DNA of 64,000 bases from RH-AL1 sp965198495 (lineage in GTDB: Bacteria; Pseudomonadota; Alphaproteobacteria; Rhizobiales; Beijerinckiaceae). The stretch is taken from positions 1,674,001 through 1,738,000 of the forward strand of contig CBDAPL010000001.1 of NCBI GenBank assembly GCA_965198495.1, read 5' to 3'. The position numbers and the translations under genes are program-made. Positions 26,613 through 36,175 of this stretch are shown one piece after another (positions within the stretch are counted from its first letter, which is position 1; each line of letters starts with the position of its first letter). Under the pieces are notes generated by a model. The model saw only the letters and a list, made by a program, of their open reading frames with translations. It was not told the DNA's origin and did no database searches.

Positions 26613-27038
26613 CTAGGCGCGGTACGCGGCGGGCACCGGGATGTTGTTGGCTGGGTTCGTATCGTGCCGTGACATGCGCCTGATAAGGTCGCCGCCGACG
26701 AAGCGCTTTAGATCCTCCTCCAGCCGATCGGCGATCTCCTTGCCGTAGACCTCCTGGCCGGCAACGCGGATGGCGAACGCCCGGATATGCCTGGCGCGCA
26801 TCGCGGGATCCTGCACGGTCGCCTTCGTCCATCGATAAAGGGGAAACGCGTCGACGCCGTTCGCCTCCGCCTCGGCGACATAGTCCTCGAAAGCGCGGAA
26901 CTGACTGACCAGGATGGCTTGATGCTTTTCCAGTTGCGCCGTCACCGGTTGAAGCGCCGTCGCATCGCCCTTGTAGGCCGCCTCGGCAAGCTGGTCGTCG
27001 AGGTAGACACGCAGCTGATAGTGCCAAAGGTCGCTCAT
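26613..27038 (-). CDS. Hypothetical cytoplasmic protein
   Basis: A 141-residue protein starting at ATG 27038, which has an ideal GGAGG site five bases upstream; the frame is open further up to 27212 without support. It is mainly helical and charged (LRVYLDDQLAEAAYKGD, RHIRAFAIRVAG) with no membrane segment. I recognise no family. Confidence 0.65.
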   Translation of the reverse strand: MSDLWHYQLRVYLDDQLAEAAYKGDATALQPVTAQLEKHQAILVSQFRAFEDYVAEAEANGVDAFPLYRWTKATVQDPAMRARHIRAFAIRVAGQEVYGKEIADRLEEDLKRFVGGDLIRRMSRHDTNPANNIPVPAAYRA

Positions 27039-27239
27039 CTTGCCTCCGAAGGGTACTGCGCCCGCCGCCAGGATACCGCCAACGATTACGTGGTGATCGA
27101 GTGTCTCGATGACCGGTGTCCTCAGCGTGAGCGCTTCGGCGGTCTCGTAAAGCACACGATCGGGCGTACTTCGCGGTGATTGCCGGCTGAGGCTGTCGCC
27201 CTCTGTCAACAATCCCAGACCCCCGCCGCTCTGCCGGTG

Positions 27240-27446
27240 TTACTTCTTCGCCGCCGCCTTGATGCGCGCTTCCGCCTTGCGGGCCATCTCGATGCGCTCC
27301 GCGGTCGGCGTCGTGCCGCCTGCCTCGTCGTCTGTGCCGAGCGGAGAGGCCGCCGGTGCCGGAAGGGAGGTGGATGCCGCTTCGGGATCACCATCCGATC
27401 CGACCAGCTTGCGCAATTGCTCCATCGTCGATGATTTGACCGACAT
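27240..27446 (-). CDS. Small hypothetical protein, low complexity
   Basis: A 68-residue protein from ATG 27446 with AAGGA upstream. The middle is rich in Ala, Pro, Thr and Asp and the end is a basic amphipathic helix (ERIEMARKAEARIKAAAKK). Start signal and composition suggest a real gene of unknown function. Confidence 0.55.
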   Translation of the reverse strand: MSVKSSTMEQLRKLVGSDGDPEAASTSLPAPAASPLGTDDEAGGTTPTAERIEMARKAEARIKAAAKK

Positions 27447-27710
27447 CGTCTGTTTCCTTCTTTGAGCGTCCTGGTGACGCGGTCCACGCATCGAACGATC
27501 AGCCGAAGGGAACGTCTAGCCCGGCTCGTGCGACATCTTCAGCATTCGCCGCGGTGCGATGCTTCCGCGTACCCCGTCACGCCCGTTTCACCACTCCGCG
27601 CTTGCGGCCATGAGGCCGCTACACCGAACCGATGATCGCCGATCGCCCGATCTGAGTTTCAATCAGCGCGTGACGTCGGCGATCATAGGAGGGCGCGGCG
27701 CCGGGCGCTG

Positions 27711-28082
27711 CTACTTCAACTTGATGGTGAAGTGCTTGAACACTTCCTTCTCGATGACCCATGTCCCGGAGAAGTCCGACTCGACCACGAAGGCGTCGCC
27801 GGGACCGATCTTCACCGGCCGACCGCCGTCGGGCGTGATCGTGATTTCGCCTTCGATCATGTGCACGTATTCCGGCGCGGCATAGGTCGCGTGGTAGGTG
27901 CCGGGCGTGGCACTCCACCATCCCGAAATCATCGACCCGTCTGCCGACGTGTACTCGATCCAGGTCTTCATGGTCGGATTGCCGTCGATCTTCTTCCAGC
28001 CGTCGAGATCGCTTTCGATGGGCTTCGCGCCCTTGACGTCGAATTTCGTGATGGGCGCGTGCATGGTTAGGCTGCCGGACAT
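27711..28082 (-). CDS. Cupin-domain protein
   Basis: A 123-residue single cupin barrel. EYVHMIEGEITITPDGG and GPGDAFVVESDFSGTW fit the Cupin_3 (DUF861) type, related to ethanolamine/ureidoglycolate cupins. The start ATG 28082 has GGAAAGAGG upstream. A short tandem repeat lies 42-80 bases upstream in the leader. About 260 bases without a gene follow it. Function is unknown beyond the fold; its small size suggests a metabolite-binding or isomerase role. Confidence 0.8.
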   Translation of the reverse strand: MSGSLTMHAPITKFDVKGAKPIESDLDGWKKIDGNPTMKTWIEYTSADGSMISGWWSATPGTYHATYAAPEYVHMIEGEITITPDGGRPVKIGPGDAFVVESDFSGTWVIEKEVFKHFTIKLK

Positions 28083-28123
28083 GGTTGACCTCTTTCCTGC
28101 TACAGCTCGACCACCGCGCGTAA

Positions 28124-28162
28124 ATGTTTGCGAGCGTAGATGTCTGCGAGCGTAGATGTTTG
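28124..28162. repeat. 16-bp tandem repeat upstream of the cupin gene
   Basis: ATGTTTGCGAGCGTAG at 28124-28139 is followed by a copy with one change at 28140-28155 and a partial third copy (ATGTTTG) at 28156-28162. The array sits in the leader of the cupin gene, in a 348-base stretch with no gene that also holds the terminator below. Confidence 0.9.
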
Positions 28163-28374
28163 AAAGCGACCGATCCCTGGCCCGGAGCCAGTCGAGCGGT
28201 CGCGAGCACATTCCAACAACTTATCGTTCCGACGCAGGGCCAGTCGCCAAAGCTTCCCTGGTGCCAGGTACCCGCTCTCGATCCGTTAGAAACGCCCAGA
28301 GATGTCTTGGGCTGCCGGATGCCGGCGTGCCGCGCGACCGAGCGCATGAAGTCGACGGGCAGTCTCAATGTAAA

Positions 28375-28400
28375 CGGCCGCCCTCTTTCGAGGACGGCCG
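28375..28400 (-). terminator. Rho-independent terminator of the molybdopterin oxidoreductase gene
   Basis: On the minus strand a stem of ten pairs with one mismatch (CGGCCG-T-CCTC / GAGG-G-CGGCCG) closes a GAAA tetraloop and is followed by TTTA. It begins 31 bases after the stop codon of the oxidoreductase. Confidence 0.8.
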
Positions 28401-28430
28401 CGTATCGCGATACTCGATCTGGGCCGATTT

Positions 28431-30626
28431 TTACTCGGCGGGTTCGGCGATCATCCCGGACACCGCGGCCGCAAGCGTCCGCAGAACGCCGATCGGCTCG
28501 ATCTGAACCCGGTTGTCCGAGTAGACGCCGGCCTGACCGAGATTGGCGTGGCGCGGGGCCGTCGTGGAGTTCACCGCGGTCCCGGTGCGGTTGAGGCCCG
28601 GCCAATGACCGACATTCGTCACCACGAGCCCGGCGCCGACGTCCTCGCTCACCATCGCCAACGCCTCGAAGGTGCCTCTGTCGTTGAACACCCGGACGTA
28701 GGATCCGTCGGTGATCGACCGGGCCGCCGCGTCGACAGGATTGATCATCAGCCGCTGCTCGCCCTGGTTCTCCTGCTGCATCTTCTCGTTGCCGTACTGC
28801 GTGTTGAGGAACGCGTGCGGCTTGGGTGAGAGCATGCTCAGCGGGAAACGGTCTTCAGCCTCGCCATCATGGCCGGCCTTATCGTCTTGCGGCGGGATGA
28901 AGTTCGGCACCGGGTCGACGTAACCGCCTTCCTGCATGCCGGCGTAGCCCGACCGCCAGACCTCGAGCACCATGTTGCCGCCGGCCGCCAGGCTCGAGGC
29001 AAATTCGCACTTGCCCGACGGCGTCTTGAAGTTGCCCTCGGCATGCGGCGCACGCTCGTGCGGCAGGCCGACGTTGAGCCGCTTCCAACCATCCTTCTTG
29101 AGCAGGTCGAGCGTGATGCCCTGCAGCTGCGGGGCATTCCAGTCGTAGGCCTTGGTGAGCCACTCGTCGTCGCCCATGTCCCAGTAATCGTCGGTGAAGC
29201 CCATCGTCTTGGCGAGACGGCGGAACATGTCGATATTGGGCATGCACTCGCCCGGCGGCTTGATCGCCGGCATGTTCAGCTGGATGTAAAGGTGACCCCA
29301 GGTGACCATGATGTCGTACTGCTCGCCTTCCATGCAGGCGGGCAGGATGATGTCGGCGTATTTCGCCGTGTCGGTGATGAACAGCTCGCTCGCCACGGTG
29401 AACAGGTCGTCGCGCTTCAGACCCCGCACCAGCTCGCTGGCGTCGGGCGCCTGCGAGACCGGGTTCGAATTGTAGAAGAAGACCGACTTGATCGGCGGAT
29501 CGAGCGGGATCTTGCCGGTCAGCGCGGCGCCGAGGTCGAGTTCGTTGACGACGCGCGTGCCGGGCTTGATCCAGTCCGGCCGGCAGACATGGGCCAGGCT
29601 CATCGGGAACTCGTAGATCGGCATTTCGACCGTGCCGCCGCCGGGCTGACGCCAGGCGCCGGTGAGCGCCGGCAGGCAGGTAACGGCCCGCACCGCGTCG
29701 CCGCCACCGGGCGAACGCTCGATCGCGACGCCCTGGCGGATTGCCGACGCCTTGGCCTTCGCGTACTCGCGCGACAGCGTCAGGATATCGCTAGCCGAGA
29801 GGCCGGTGATCATCGCCACGCGCTCGACCGGGAACTCGGCGGCGCGCGCCTTTAAGTCCTCGAAGCCGAGCGTGTATTTCTCGACGTAATCGTGGTCGTA
29901 CAGGTCTTCCTCGATGATGACGTTCATCATGCCGAGGGCCAGGGCGGCGTCGGTGCCGGGCTTGATCGCGAGGTGCCAGTCGGCCCGCTTGGCGGTGCGC
30001 GACTTGTAGGGGTCGATCACGACGACCTTCGCGCCTTTCGCCTTCGCCTCGAGGACGAACGGCCAGCCGTGCAGGTTGGTGGAGACCATGTTCATGCCCC
30101 ACACGATGATGTAGTCGCTGTAGGCAAGGCTCTCGACGTCAAGACCGCCGGTCGGGCCGACGGTCATCACCCAGGCGGTCGACGATCCGGACTCGCAATA
30201 GGTCTTCTCGGCGACGGTGGATCCCAAACGATTGAAGAACGCGTCACCCGCGGTCAGCCCGTTCGCCGTGCCTTGGTTGCCGAGATAGGCGTGAGGCATG
30301 ATCGCCTCGCTTCCGTACTGGCCGATGATGTCCGTCCACTTCGACTTGATGGTCGCCAGCGCCTCGTCCCAGCTGATGCGCTCGTATTGGCCGGAGCCCT
30401 TCGGTCCCGTGCGTTTCATGGGATGCATCAGGCGATCGGGATGGTAGTGGTGCTCGGCGAAGTTCTTGAGCTTCACGCATAGACCGCCGCGCGTCATCGG
30501 GTGATCCGGATCTCCGGTCACCGCGATGAGCTTCTCGTCCTGGACGTGGTAAAGGAAGGCGCACGTGTCGGGACAATCCTGCGGACAGGAGCCCCGGACG
30601 ATGGTGGTTTCGCTTGGGATCGACAT
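28431..30626 (-). CDS. Molybdopterin-dependent oxidoreductase (DMSO-reductase/FdhF superfamily)
   Basis: A 731-residue bis-MGD enzyme. The N-terminus binds a 4Fe-4S cluster (CPQDCPDTCAF ... GGLCVK). Central domains follow and a C-terminal dinucleotide-binding domain begins near residue 600 (LSPKPHAFLNTQYGN). No Tat signal is seen, so it is cytoplasmic. ATG 30626 lies a little downstream of the end of the open frame. No partner Fe-S or membrane subunit is adjacent. The electron acceptor and substrate cannot be named from sequence. Confidence 0.88.
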   Translation of the reverse strand: MSIPSETTIVRGSCPQDCPDTCAFLYHVQDEKLIAVTGDPDHPMTRGGLCVKLKNFAEHHYHPDRLMHPMKRTGPKGSGQYERISWDEALATIKSKWTDIIGQYGSEAIMPHAYLGNQGTANGLTAGDAFFNRLGSTVAEKTYCESGSSTAWVMTVGPTGGLDVESLAYSDYIIVWGMNMVSTNLHGWPFVLEAKAKGAKVVVIDPYKSRTAKRADWHLAIKPGTDAALALGMMNVIIEEDLYDHDYVEKYTLGFEDLKARAAEFPVERVAMITGLSASDILTLSREYAKAKASAIRQGVAIERSPGGGDAVRAVTCLPALTGAWRQPGGGTVEMPIYEFPMSLAHVCRPDWIKPGTRVVNELDLGAALTGKIPLDPPIKSVFFYNSNPVSQAPDASELVRGLKRDDLFTVASELFITDTAKYADIILPACMEGEQYDIMVTWGHLYIQLNMPAIKPPGECMPNIDMFRRLAKTMGFTDDYWDMGDDEWLTKAYDWNAPQLQGITLDLLKKDGWKRLNVGLPHERAPHAEGNFKTPSGKCEFASSLAAGGNMVLEVWRSGYAGMQEGGYVDPVPNFIPPQDDKAGHDGEAEDRFPLSMLSPKPHAFLNTQYGNEKMQQENQGEQRLMINPVDAAARSITDGSYVRVFNDRGTFEALAMVSEDVGAGLVVTNVGHWPGLNRTGTAVNSTTAPRHANLGQAGVYSDNRVQIEPIGVLRTLAAAVSGMIAEPAE

Positions 30627-30781
30627 GCTCGACTCCTCATTGAGGGTGGCGCCAGCATGGTTCAATCACGCGCACGGTCACAAACCGCGCCGTCCATGCC
30701 AGTTAAAGAGAGACTAAGGCGCGGGAAAATAAAGAGAAGGGCCAGTTGGCAAGTGTTTGAGGGAGCCAGTGAACGGCCTTT

Positions 30782-32254
30782 TCAGGCTCGCGCGGCGCGG
30801 GCCACCTTGGCGATCGCGTCGGCGATCTGTGCCTCGGCCAAATGGGTATAGCCAAGAAGCATGCTGCGATCGGCGTCCGGGAAGTTCTGGTGGAAGACGA
30901 CGGCGCCTTCATCGAGCGGGTGGAGACCAACGCCGACGGAGCGCGCGCGTCGCTGGAGTTCCGCCGCGTCGCAGAGCCCGCCCGGCATGCGCCATAGCAT
31001 ATGCGTTCCGGCCTCGGCGCCGAGGAGATGCCCCTCGCCGAAATGGGCATCGAGCGCGGCGACGACCGCGTCGCGCCGCTTCATGTAGGTTTGCCGAACG
31101 CGCTTGAGTTGTCCGGCCAGGCTGCCGCTCCTCATGAATTGAGCGAGGGTCGCCTGATCGAGCCAGGGACAACCGTTGTCGATCAGCCCTTTCAGAATGG
31201 ATGCCGCGCGGATCAGGTTCGGCGGCAGGATCATGTAGCCGAGACGCAGGCCCGGCCCGAGCGATCTGGAGAACGAGTTGAGATAGATCACGCAGTCGTT
31301 GCGATCGAGCGACATAAGCGAGGGCAGGACTTGGCCTTCGTAGCGGAAGTCGGAATCGTAGTCGACCTCGAGGATATAGGCGCCGACGCGCGCCGCCCAG
31401 TCGAGCAGCTGCAGACGGCGTTCGAGCGTCATCGTGACGCCGGTGGGGAACTGATGCGACGGCGTCACGTAGATGAGCTTGACCCGGGTGGCGGGCAGCC
31501 GCTCGACCATGATGCCGGCGTCATCCACCTCCACGGGCGAGACCTTGCCCCCGTAGCTCTCGAAGAGGAAAACCGCTCCCCTGTAGCAAGGCGCCTCGAT
31601 GAGGATCGGGGTGTTCACGCCGACGAGGAGGTGCGCGGCGAGGTTGATGCCCTGCTGGAAGCCGCCGACGACGATGATGTTGTCGGGCGTCGTCAGGATG
31701 CCGCGCGCCGGCCCGACAAAGTCCGCGATGAGTTCGCGAAGATCCGGCAGCCCCGACGGATCGTTGTACTGGCTGATCCGTTCCGATGCCCCTCCCAGGC
31801 ATTCGAGGAGCAGTCTTCGCCAGATCTTCTCGGGAAAGGAGTTCGGGTCGGAGCGCCCGAAGCGGAAATCGATGCTAACGCCGGGATCGGGCGGGCTGTA
31901 GAGCCCCGGCAGCCCCCGTGCCGAATAGGGCAGGGGGAGATTGACGGCGATCGGCGTGACCCCGTTGTCGATCAGAGCCTTGGCACCGCTCGCCATCGCG
32001 TCGTCCGAGCCGGTCGGTCTGACGAATGTCCCGCGCGCTCGAGCGGTCTGCACGAAGCCTTCGGCTGCCAGACGATCGTAGACTTCCGACACCGTGTTGC
32101 GGGAGACGTCGAGTTGCCGGCTGAGCTCCCGTGAGCTCGGTAGCGGGCTGCCCGGCCTCAGCTGCCCTCCGCGGATGAGCGCGGCGATCTGTTCGAAGAT
32201 CTGGATCTGCAGCGTCGCGGCGCTGAAGGGATCGAGGTGTATCGCGATCTGCAT
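30782..32254 (-). CDS. MocR-type transcriptional regulator lacking the PLP lysine
   Basis: A 490-residue GntR-winged-helix (residues ~10-75, LRPGSPLPSSRELSRQL) plus class I aminotransferase-like domain (~110-480), the MocR/PdxR architecture. In the motif that normally reads FSK-x-L-x-P-x-LRLGY the sequence is NSFSRSLGPGLRLGY, with Arg330 in place of the Schiff-base lysine. The codon is AGA, one base from AAA. An internal aldimine therefore cannot form, though non-covalent PLP or another effector could bind. It likely regulates a neighbouring operon; the divergent outer-membrane gene is the nearest. Confidence 0.88.
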   Translation of the reverse strand: MQIAIHLDPFSAATLQIQIFEQIAALIRGGQLRPGSPLPSSRELSRQLDVSRNTVSEVYDRLAAEGFVQTARARGTFVRPTGSDDAMASGAKALIDNGVTPIAVNLPLPYSARGLPGLYSPPDPGVSIDFRFGRSDPNSFPEKIWRRLLLECLGGASERISQYNDPSGLPDLRELIADFVGPARGILTTPDNIIVVGGFQQGINLAAHLLVGVNTPILIEAPCYRGAVFLFESYGGKVSPVEVDDAGIMVERLPATRVKLIYVTPSHQFPTGVTMTLERRLQLLDWAARVGAYILEVDYDSDFRYEGQVLPSLMSLDRNDCVIYLNSFSRSLGPGLRLGYMILPPNLIRAASILKGLIDNGCPWLDQATLAQFMRSGSLAGQLKRVRQTYMKRRDAVVAALDAHFGEGHLLGAEAGTHMLWRMPGGLCDAAELQRRARSVGVGLHPLDEGAVVFHQNFPDADRSMLLGYTHLAEAQIADAIAKVARAARA

Positions 32255-32592
32255 CGTTGGCTTTCCGCTGCAGTCGGCATCACCAGAAGTCGGGTAGTGT
32301 CAGCTCTTGCCTCGAAATTTTCAAGCGACGCGCGCCGCTCGAATGGCGGACGCATGCGCTCGCCGATCCTGATGGTGCCGCTGTCATCGGCGCTGCTGTT
32401 GGACGCCATCGACGCGTCGCCAAGCTCGTCGGAGTGATATGCGGTGGATCGGACGTGACGTGCAAACATCAGGACCATGGCAGCGACGGCGCGGGCCGGA
32501 TGGCGTGACCGCTAGGCGGATACCTTCTTTTTCGATGACGACTCCTCGGATCGAGCGTGCAAGGTCTTCGCTATCAAAGCGGGGGCTTGATC
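32255..32592. other. Divergent intergenic region
   Basis: These 338 bases separate the MocR regulator from the outer-membrane gene. They should contain both promoters and possibly MocR sites. I see no gene, strong palindrome or terminator in it. Confidence 0.4.
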
Positions 32593-33723
32593 ATGACCAC
32601 ACTCCTATTTGGCGATCGCGGAAGCGATCAACGTGAGGGGCGCAAAACGCTCGTCAAACGCAAAACGCTCGTCAAACGCAAGACGATCGCCACGTGCAAG
32701 ACGATCGCCAGGCGCAAGGTCTTGCGCGGCGGCGCATGCTCGGCGTCGCTGACAGCCGCCCTCTCGCTCTCGGCGACGTTGGCGCTCGGAAGCTCAGGGG
32801 CGCACGCGGTCGAGGGGGGTGTCTATGGCGCGCCGCTCGGCGGCACAGACATTCGTCAAGCCTACTTGCCGCCGGAGCCTGGGCTCTACGGCGGCATCGC
32901 CGGCGTGTCCGCCCGGGCTCCGAACTACCGTGACCAGAACGGGAATATCTCGGCGACGGCGAATCCGGCCTTTCTCTATGCGACCATCGCCGGAGCCGGG
33001 CTGCTGTACGAGTACCCGTTCAAGCCGCTCGGCTTCAGTCTCGCCTCCTCATTTCAGCTCAATTATATCGGTGAGCGCCAAGCTCTCACTGCCGGTGGGA
33101 GATTCCTCAACGGCTTTGCCACCGGACTGCAGGACAGCTTCGCGGATTATATTTTCGCCAGCAAATATCTCGGGCTCTTCGGCGCCAAGCCGGGTGACAA
33201 TCCCAAACTGAGGTACGGCCTGACAGGTTCGGTCGCACTGTCCGGAGAAATACCGATCGGGCGCTACAACGTGAACAACTTCGTCAATCCGGGTAAGAAC
33301 ACCTTGATTACGATTCCCAACGTCGCCTTGACCTACCTGACCGGACCGAACCTGTCGTTCGGCGACGGCACCGAGATCAGCGCGCGCTTCTTCTTCGATA
33401 CCAACGCGCGTGATGCGGCTTCCGGCTATCAGGGCGGTAACCTGATCGATCTAGACTACGCGATCTCGCAACGGTTCGGCCAATTCCAAGCCGGCGTCGC
33501 CGGCGATTACGCCCAGCAACTCAACGGTGACCACAACACCAACTTCGGGCTCGTCGCGCCCGGGGGGGACATCTACGCGAAGATTGATGTGGGTCCAGTG
33601 ATCGTCTGGGACAATCCGCAACTGGCGACGACGTTCAAGCTGAAGGCACTCTTTCCAGTTTATCACCAGAACAATTACGATGCGACGACCATCGTGATCT
33701 CCGCGGCACGCAAACTCTTCTAA
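32593..33723 (+). CDS. Outer-membrane channel-like protein (phenol MetA type) with repeat-expanded N-terminus
   Basis: A 376-residue protein from ATG 32593. A signal peptide (LTAALSLSATLALGSSGAHA) begins only near residue 50, because a repeat-encoded, highly basic stretch (KTLVKR, KTIARR) precedes it. The mature part is rich in aromatic/glycine beta strands and ends with AARKLF, a terminal aromatic typical of outer-membrane barrels. It resembles the 'MetA-pathway of phenol degradation' channel family. The true start may be inside or after the array, since no ATG follows it. Probable solute uptake. Confidence 0.7.
   Translation: MTTLLFGDRGSDQREGRKTLVKRKTLVKRKTIATCKTIARRKVLRGGACSASLTAALSLSATLALGSSGAHAVEGGVYGAPLGGTDIRQAYLPPEPGLYGGIAGVSARAPNYRDQNGNISATANPAFLYATIAGAGLLYEYPFKPLGFSLASSFQLNYIGERQALTAGGRFLNGFATGLQDSFADYIFASKYLGLFGAKPGDNPKLRYGLTGSVALSGEIPIGRYNVNNFVNPGKNTLITIPNVALTYLTGPNLSFGDGTEISARFFFDTNARDAASGYQGGNLIDLDYAISQRFGQFQAGVAGDYAQQLNGDHNTNFGLVAPGGDIYAKIDVGPVIVWDNPQLATTFKLKALFPVYHQNNYDATTIVISAARKLF
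32641..32712 (+). repeat. 18-bp in-frame tandem repeat in the outer-membrane protein gene, four copies
   Basis: Units begin at 32641, 32659, 32677 and 32695. The first two are identical (CGCAAAACGCTCGTCAAA); the others differ in several bases. They encode R-K-T-[LI]-[VA]-K-like hexapeptides in front of the signal peptide. Confidence 0.92.
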
Positions 33724-33780
33724 TCAAGGGAACTGCTGCGGACAGCGCGGCTTGACCATTGGTGGTACGCAGGTAGGGTT

Positions 33781-33996
33781 ATGATGATTCGAGCAATTCT
33801 CGCGATGGCGGTTCTTCTTGCGCTCTCAGGCGCGCCTTGCCTGGCGCAAGCGGTTAACGGAGCCGCTGTTTCGGCTGCGCAAGGTGTGGATGCCGGAGAT
33901 AAATCCAAGCCGAGACAAGTGAAGCCGCCTGTCGCGACCGGCAAGAAGGGGACTGTTCCTGAACAGTCGCCGCGCGCTCCGGTGCTGCCGAAGTAA
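33781..33996 (+). CDS. Small exported protein
   Basis: A 71-residue protein with a clear signal peptide (IRAILAMAVLLALSGAPCLAQA). The mature part is short, basic and proline-rich (KPRQVKPPVATGKK). It follows the outer-membrane gene by 57 bases and is probably co-transcribed. No domain is recognised. About 200 bases without a gene follow. Confidence 0.6.
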   Translation: MMIRAILAMAVLLALSGAPCLAQAVNGAAVSAAQGVDAGDKSKPRQVKPPVATGKKGTVPEQSPRAPVLPK

Positions 33997-34202
33997 CGTC
34001 AGACGGCGGGCTGAACATGAGACGTTCAAGTCGCGGGTGCCGGAGAGCGGATGCCGCAGGCTCGTGCGTACCGTTTCAAGTCCACGGTGTACGTTTCGTT
34101 AGCGGCTTCGTTCGTCACCTCTCCTTGCCTCAGGATCTTGCGCTGGGCCTTGAGACCTGGCGTTGGGATCGATGATGCAATCGCTTGCGCAATCGAGGGC
34201 CT

Positions 34203-35105
34203 ATGAGCGATAACGCGTGCCTCGCAGCCCAGCTGCGCCGGCCGGGCTTCATGACGGTTCCCGGCGTCTACGACCTCATATCGGCGCGTCTTGCGCAAGC
34301 CGCGGGGTTCTCGGCCCTCTACATGACCGGCTATGGAACGGTCGCCTCCAGCATGGGCCTGCCTGACGCGGGCCTCGCGACATATGCCGACATGGTCGAG
34401 CGGGTGCGACGCCTCGGCGAAACAGTAAAGGTCCCTTTCATCGCCGACGGCGATACCGGATATGGCGGACTCCTCAACGTGGCGCACACCGTGCGCGGTT
34501 ATGAGCGGGCAGGCGCCAGCGCGATCCAGCTTGAAGACCAGGACATGCCAAAGAAGTGCGGGCACACGCCGGGTCGGCAGGTCATCGCCATGGCTGACAT
34601 GGTGCGCAAGATCCGTGTCGCCGTCGAATCGCGGGCATCGTCGGACTTCTTGATCGTCGCGCGCACGGATGCGCGGACCGCGCTTGGTCTCGATGAGGCG
34701 CTGCGGCGCGCCGAGGCCTACCGCAAGGCCGGTGCCGACATCCTCTTCGTCGAGGCGCCGCAAGACGAGGAGGAGGTCCGTATCATCGGCGCCCGGCTCG
34801 AAGGGCCATTGCTCATCAACCAAGTGGAGGGCGGACGGACGCCGATCCTACCGCCGGCGGACCTCGCGGCGCTCGGCTACAAGATCGCCATCCACCCCGT
34901 GACCGCCCTCCTCGGCGCCGCCGCCGCGATGGAGCGGACCTACGCCGCCCTGAAGGTGCGCGGGACGGCCGGTGAGAGCGACGGACGGCTCTACGATTTC
35001 GATCGCTTCAGCCGCCTTATGGGCTTCGAGGACATCTGGCGCTTTGAGGCGCGGTGGTCCGATGCTGGGCCCGCAGACGACGCGGCGACTCGGGATGCTT
35101 CGTGA
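34203..35105 (+). CDS. Isocitrate lyase/PEP-mutase family enzyme
   Basis: A 300-residue TIM-barrel enzyme. The metal-binding motif DGDTGYGG and loop EDQDMPKKCGH are intact; a cysteine in K-K-C-G-H marks lyases (2-methylisocitrate or 2,3-dimethylmalate lyase) rather than mutases. Start ATG 34203 follows GAGGG. It heads an operon with a FUSC exporter-like protein and an SDR, near N-heterocycle genes. A lyase acting on a C4-C6 diacid from ring cleavage is possible, but this is inference. Confidence 0.85.
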   Translation: MSDNACLAAQLRRPGFMTVPGVYDLISARLAQAAGFSALYMTGYGTVASSMGLPDAGLATYADMVERVRRLGETVKVPFIADGDTGYGGLLNVAHTVRGYERAGASAIQLEDQDMPKKCGHTPGRQVIAMADMVRKIRVAVESRASSDFLIVARTDARTALGLDEALRRAEAYRKAGADILFVEAPQDEEEVRIIGARLEGPLLINQVEGGRTPILPPADLAALGYKIAIHPVTALLGAAAAMERTYAALKVRGTAGESDGRLYDFDRFSRLMGFEDIWRFEARWSDAGPADDAATRDAS

Positions 35106-36171
35106 TCGTGCCTTGGATCGGCCATTGCTGGTCCGAGACGCCGCCCGGCATCGGCTGACCATGCCGCTTCGAGCCCACCTGCACGAGCGCGGGCTGTGGC
35201 TCGGGCTCTTGTCGACGGCACCGCTGCTCGGGACCGCTCTGGCGACCGGCGACCCGGTATGGCTTCGCGCCGGGCTCGTCGGCGTCTCGCTCGTCCTCGG
35301 CTGGCTCGAAAGCGGGTTGACGCCAATCGGCGTGACCATGCAGGCCATGGCGATCACCGCACTCTTCCTGCTGCTTGCCGCCACCCGCGATCATCCGGTC
35401 TTGTTCGCCCTGATCGCGGCGGCGGCGGCCTGCGCTGTGGTGCGCCTCGGGTGCTTCGGCGCGCGACTTCGCACGACGGGCGCCTTCAGCTTCATTCCCG
35501 CCGTTTATCTCGCCTTCGATATCAGCGCGAAGCACCCCGGCCTGCATATGGCGATGTCCAGTCTGCCGGCAATCGCCGCGAGTCTCGCGAGCGTGCTCGC
35601 TGTCATGTTCATCGAGCAAGGGTGCTGGCGCGCCAAGCTCGGCCGGCGGCGTACCGCCGCGATCCCGGATTGGGGCGCGGCGCGGGCGCACGCCCTGCCG
35701 ATGACGGCCGCGGCCTTGAGTGTCGGGCTCGTCACCGCGCTGGTGCTCTGCCTGCCCCTGACGTCCGGCCAATGGGCGGTCTGGTCGGCCTTGAGCATCG
35801 TGACGGCCGATCCCGGCCGCGAAGGTCGTAAGCTGCGCGACCGCTGCATCGGTGCCTGCCTCGGCGTGCCCGTCGGAGTGCTGCTCTCCCTCGCGTTGCC
35901 CGGTGGTCGCTTCGTCGAAGCCGGTGCCATGCTGGCCGCGATGATGACCCTGGTGGCGATCCGGCACTACCTGGTGTGCATCGCCTCGCGTTGGGCGCTC
36001 GTCGCCATCGCGGCGGCTGCGTCGGGCGCCTCGCCCCTGGCTGTGTCCGAGCGGATCTTGGATGTCGTCGGCGGAGGCGTCGTCGGCCTCCTGAGCGTGG
36101 TGCTGGTGCGGGCCCTGACCGGCTATTTCAATCCGGGGATCGCAAGCCCGCCCGAACGAAGCTGGGGATGA
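35095..36171 (+). CDS. FUSC-family inner-membrane protein (aromatic acid efflux-like)
   Basis: About 358 residues with two blocks of hydrophobic helices separated by a hydrophilic region (~180-210), the FUSC (fusaric acid resistance) layout. The second block has the conserved WAVWSALSIVTADPGREG. ATG 35095 overlaps the end of the upstream gene by 11 bases; ATG 35161 is an alternative. Related proteins export aromatic or heterocyclic acids. It is shorter than AaeB/MdtO and lacks their soluble domain. Confidence 0.75.
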   Translation: MLRDRALDRPLLVRDAARHRLTMPLRAHLHERGLWLGLLSTAPLLGTALATGDPVWLRAGLVGVSLVLGWLESGLTPIGVTMQAMAITALFLLLAATRDHPVLFALIAAAAACAVVRLGCFGARLRTTGAFSFIPAVYLAFDISAKHPGLHMAMSSLPAIAASLASVLAVMFIEQGCWRAKLGRRRTAAIPDWGAARAHALPMTAAALSVGLVTALVLCLPLTSGQWAVWSALSIVTADPGREGRKLRDRCIGACLGVPVGVLLSLALPGGRFVEAGAMLAAMMTLVAIRHYLVCIASRWALVAIAAAASGASPLAVSERILDVVGGGVVGLLSVVLVRALTGYFNPGIASPPERSWG

Positions 36172-36175
36172 AACG

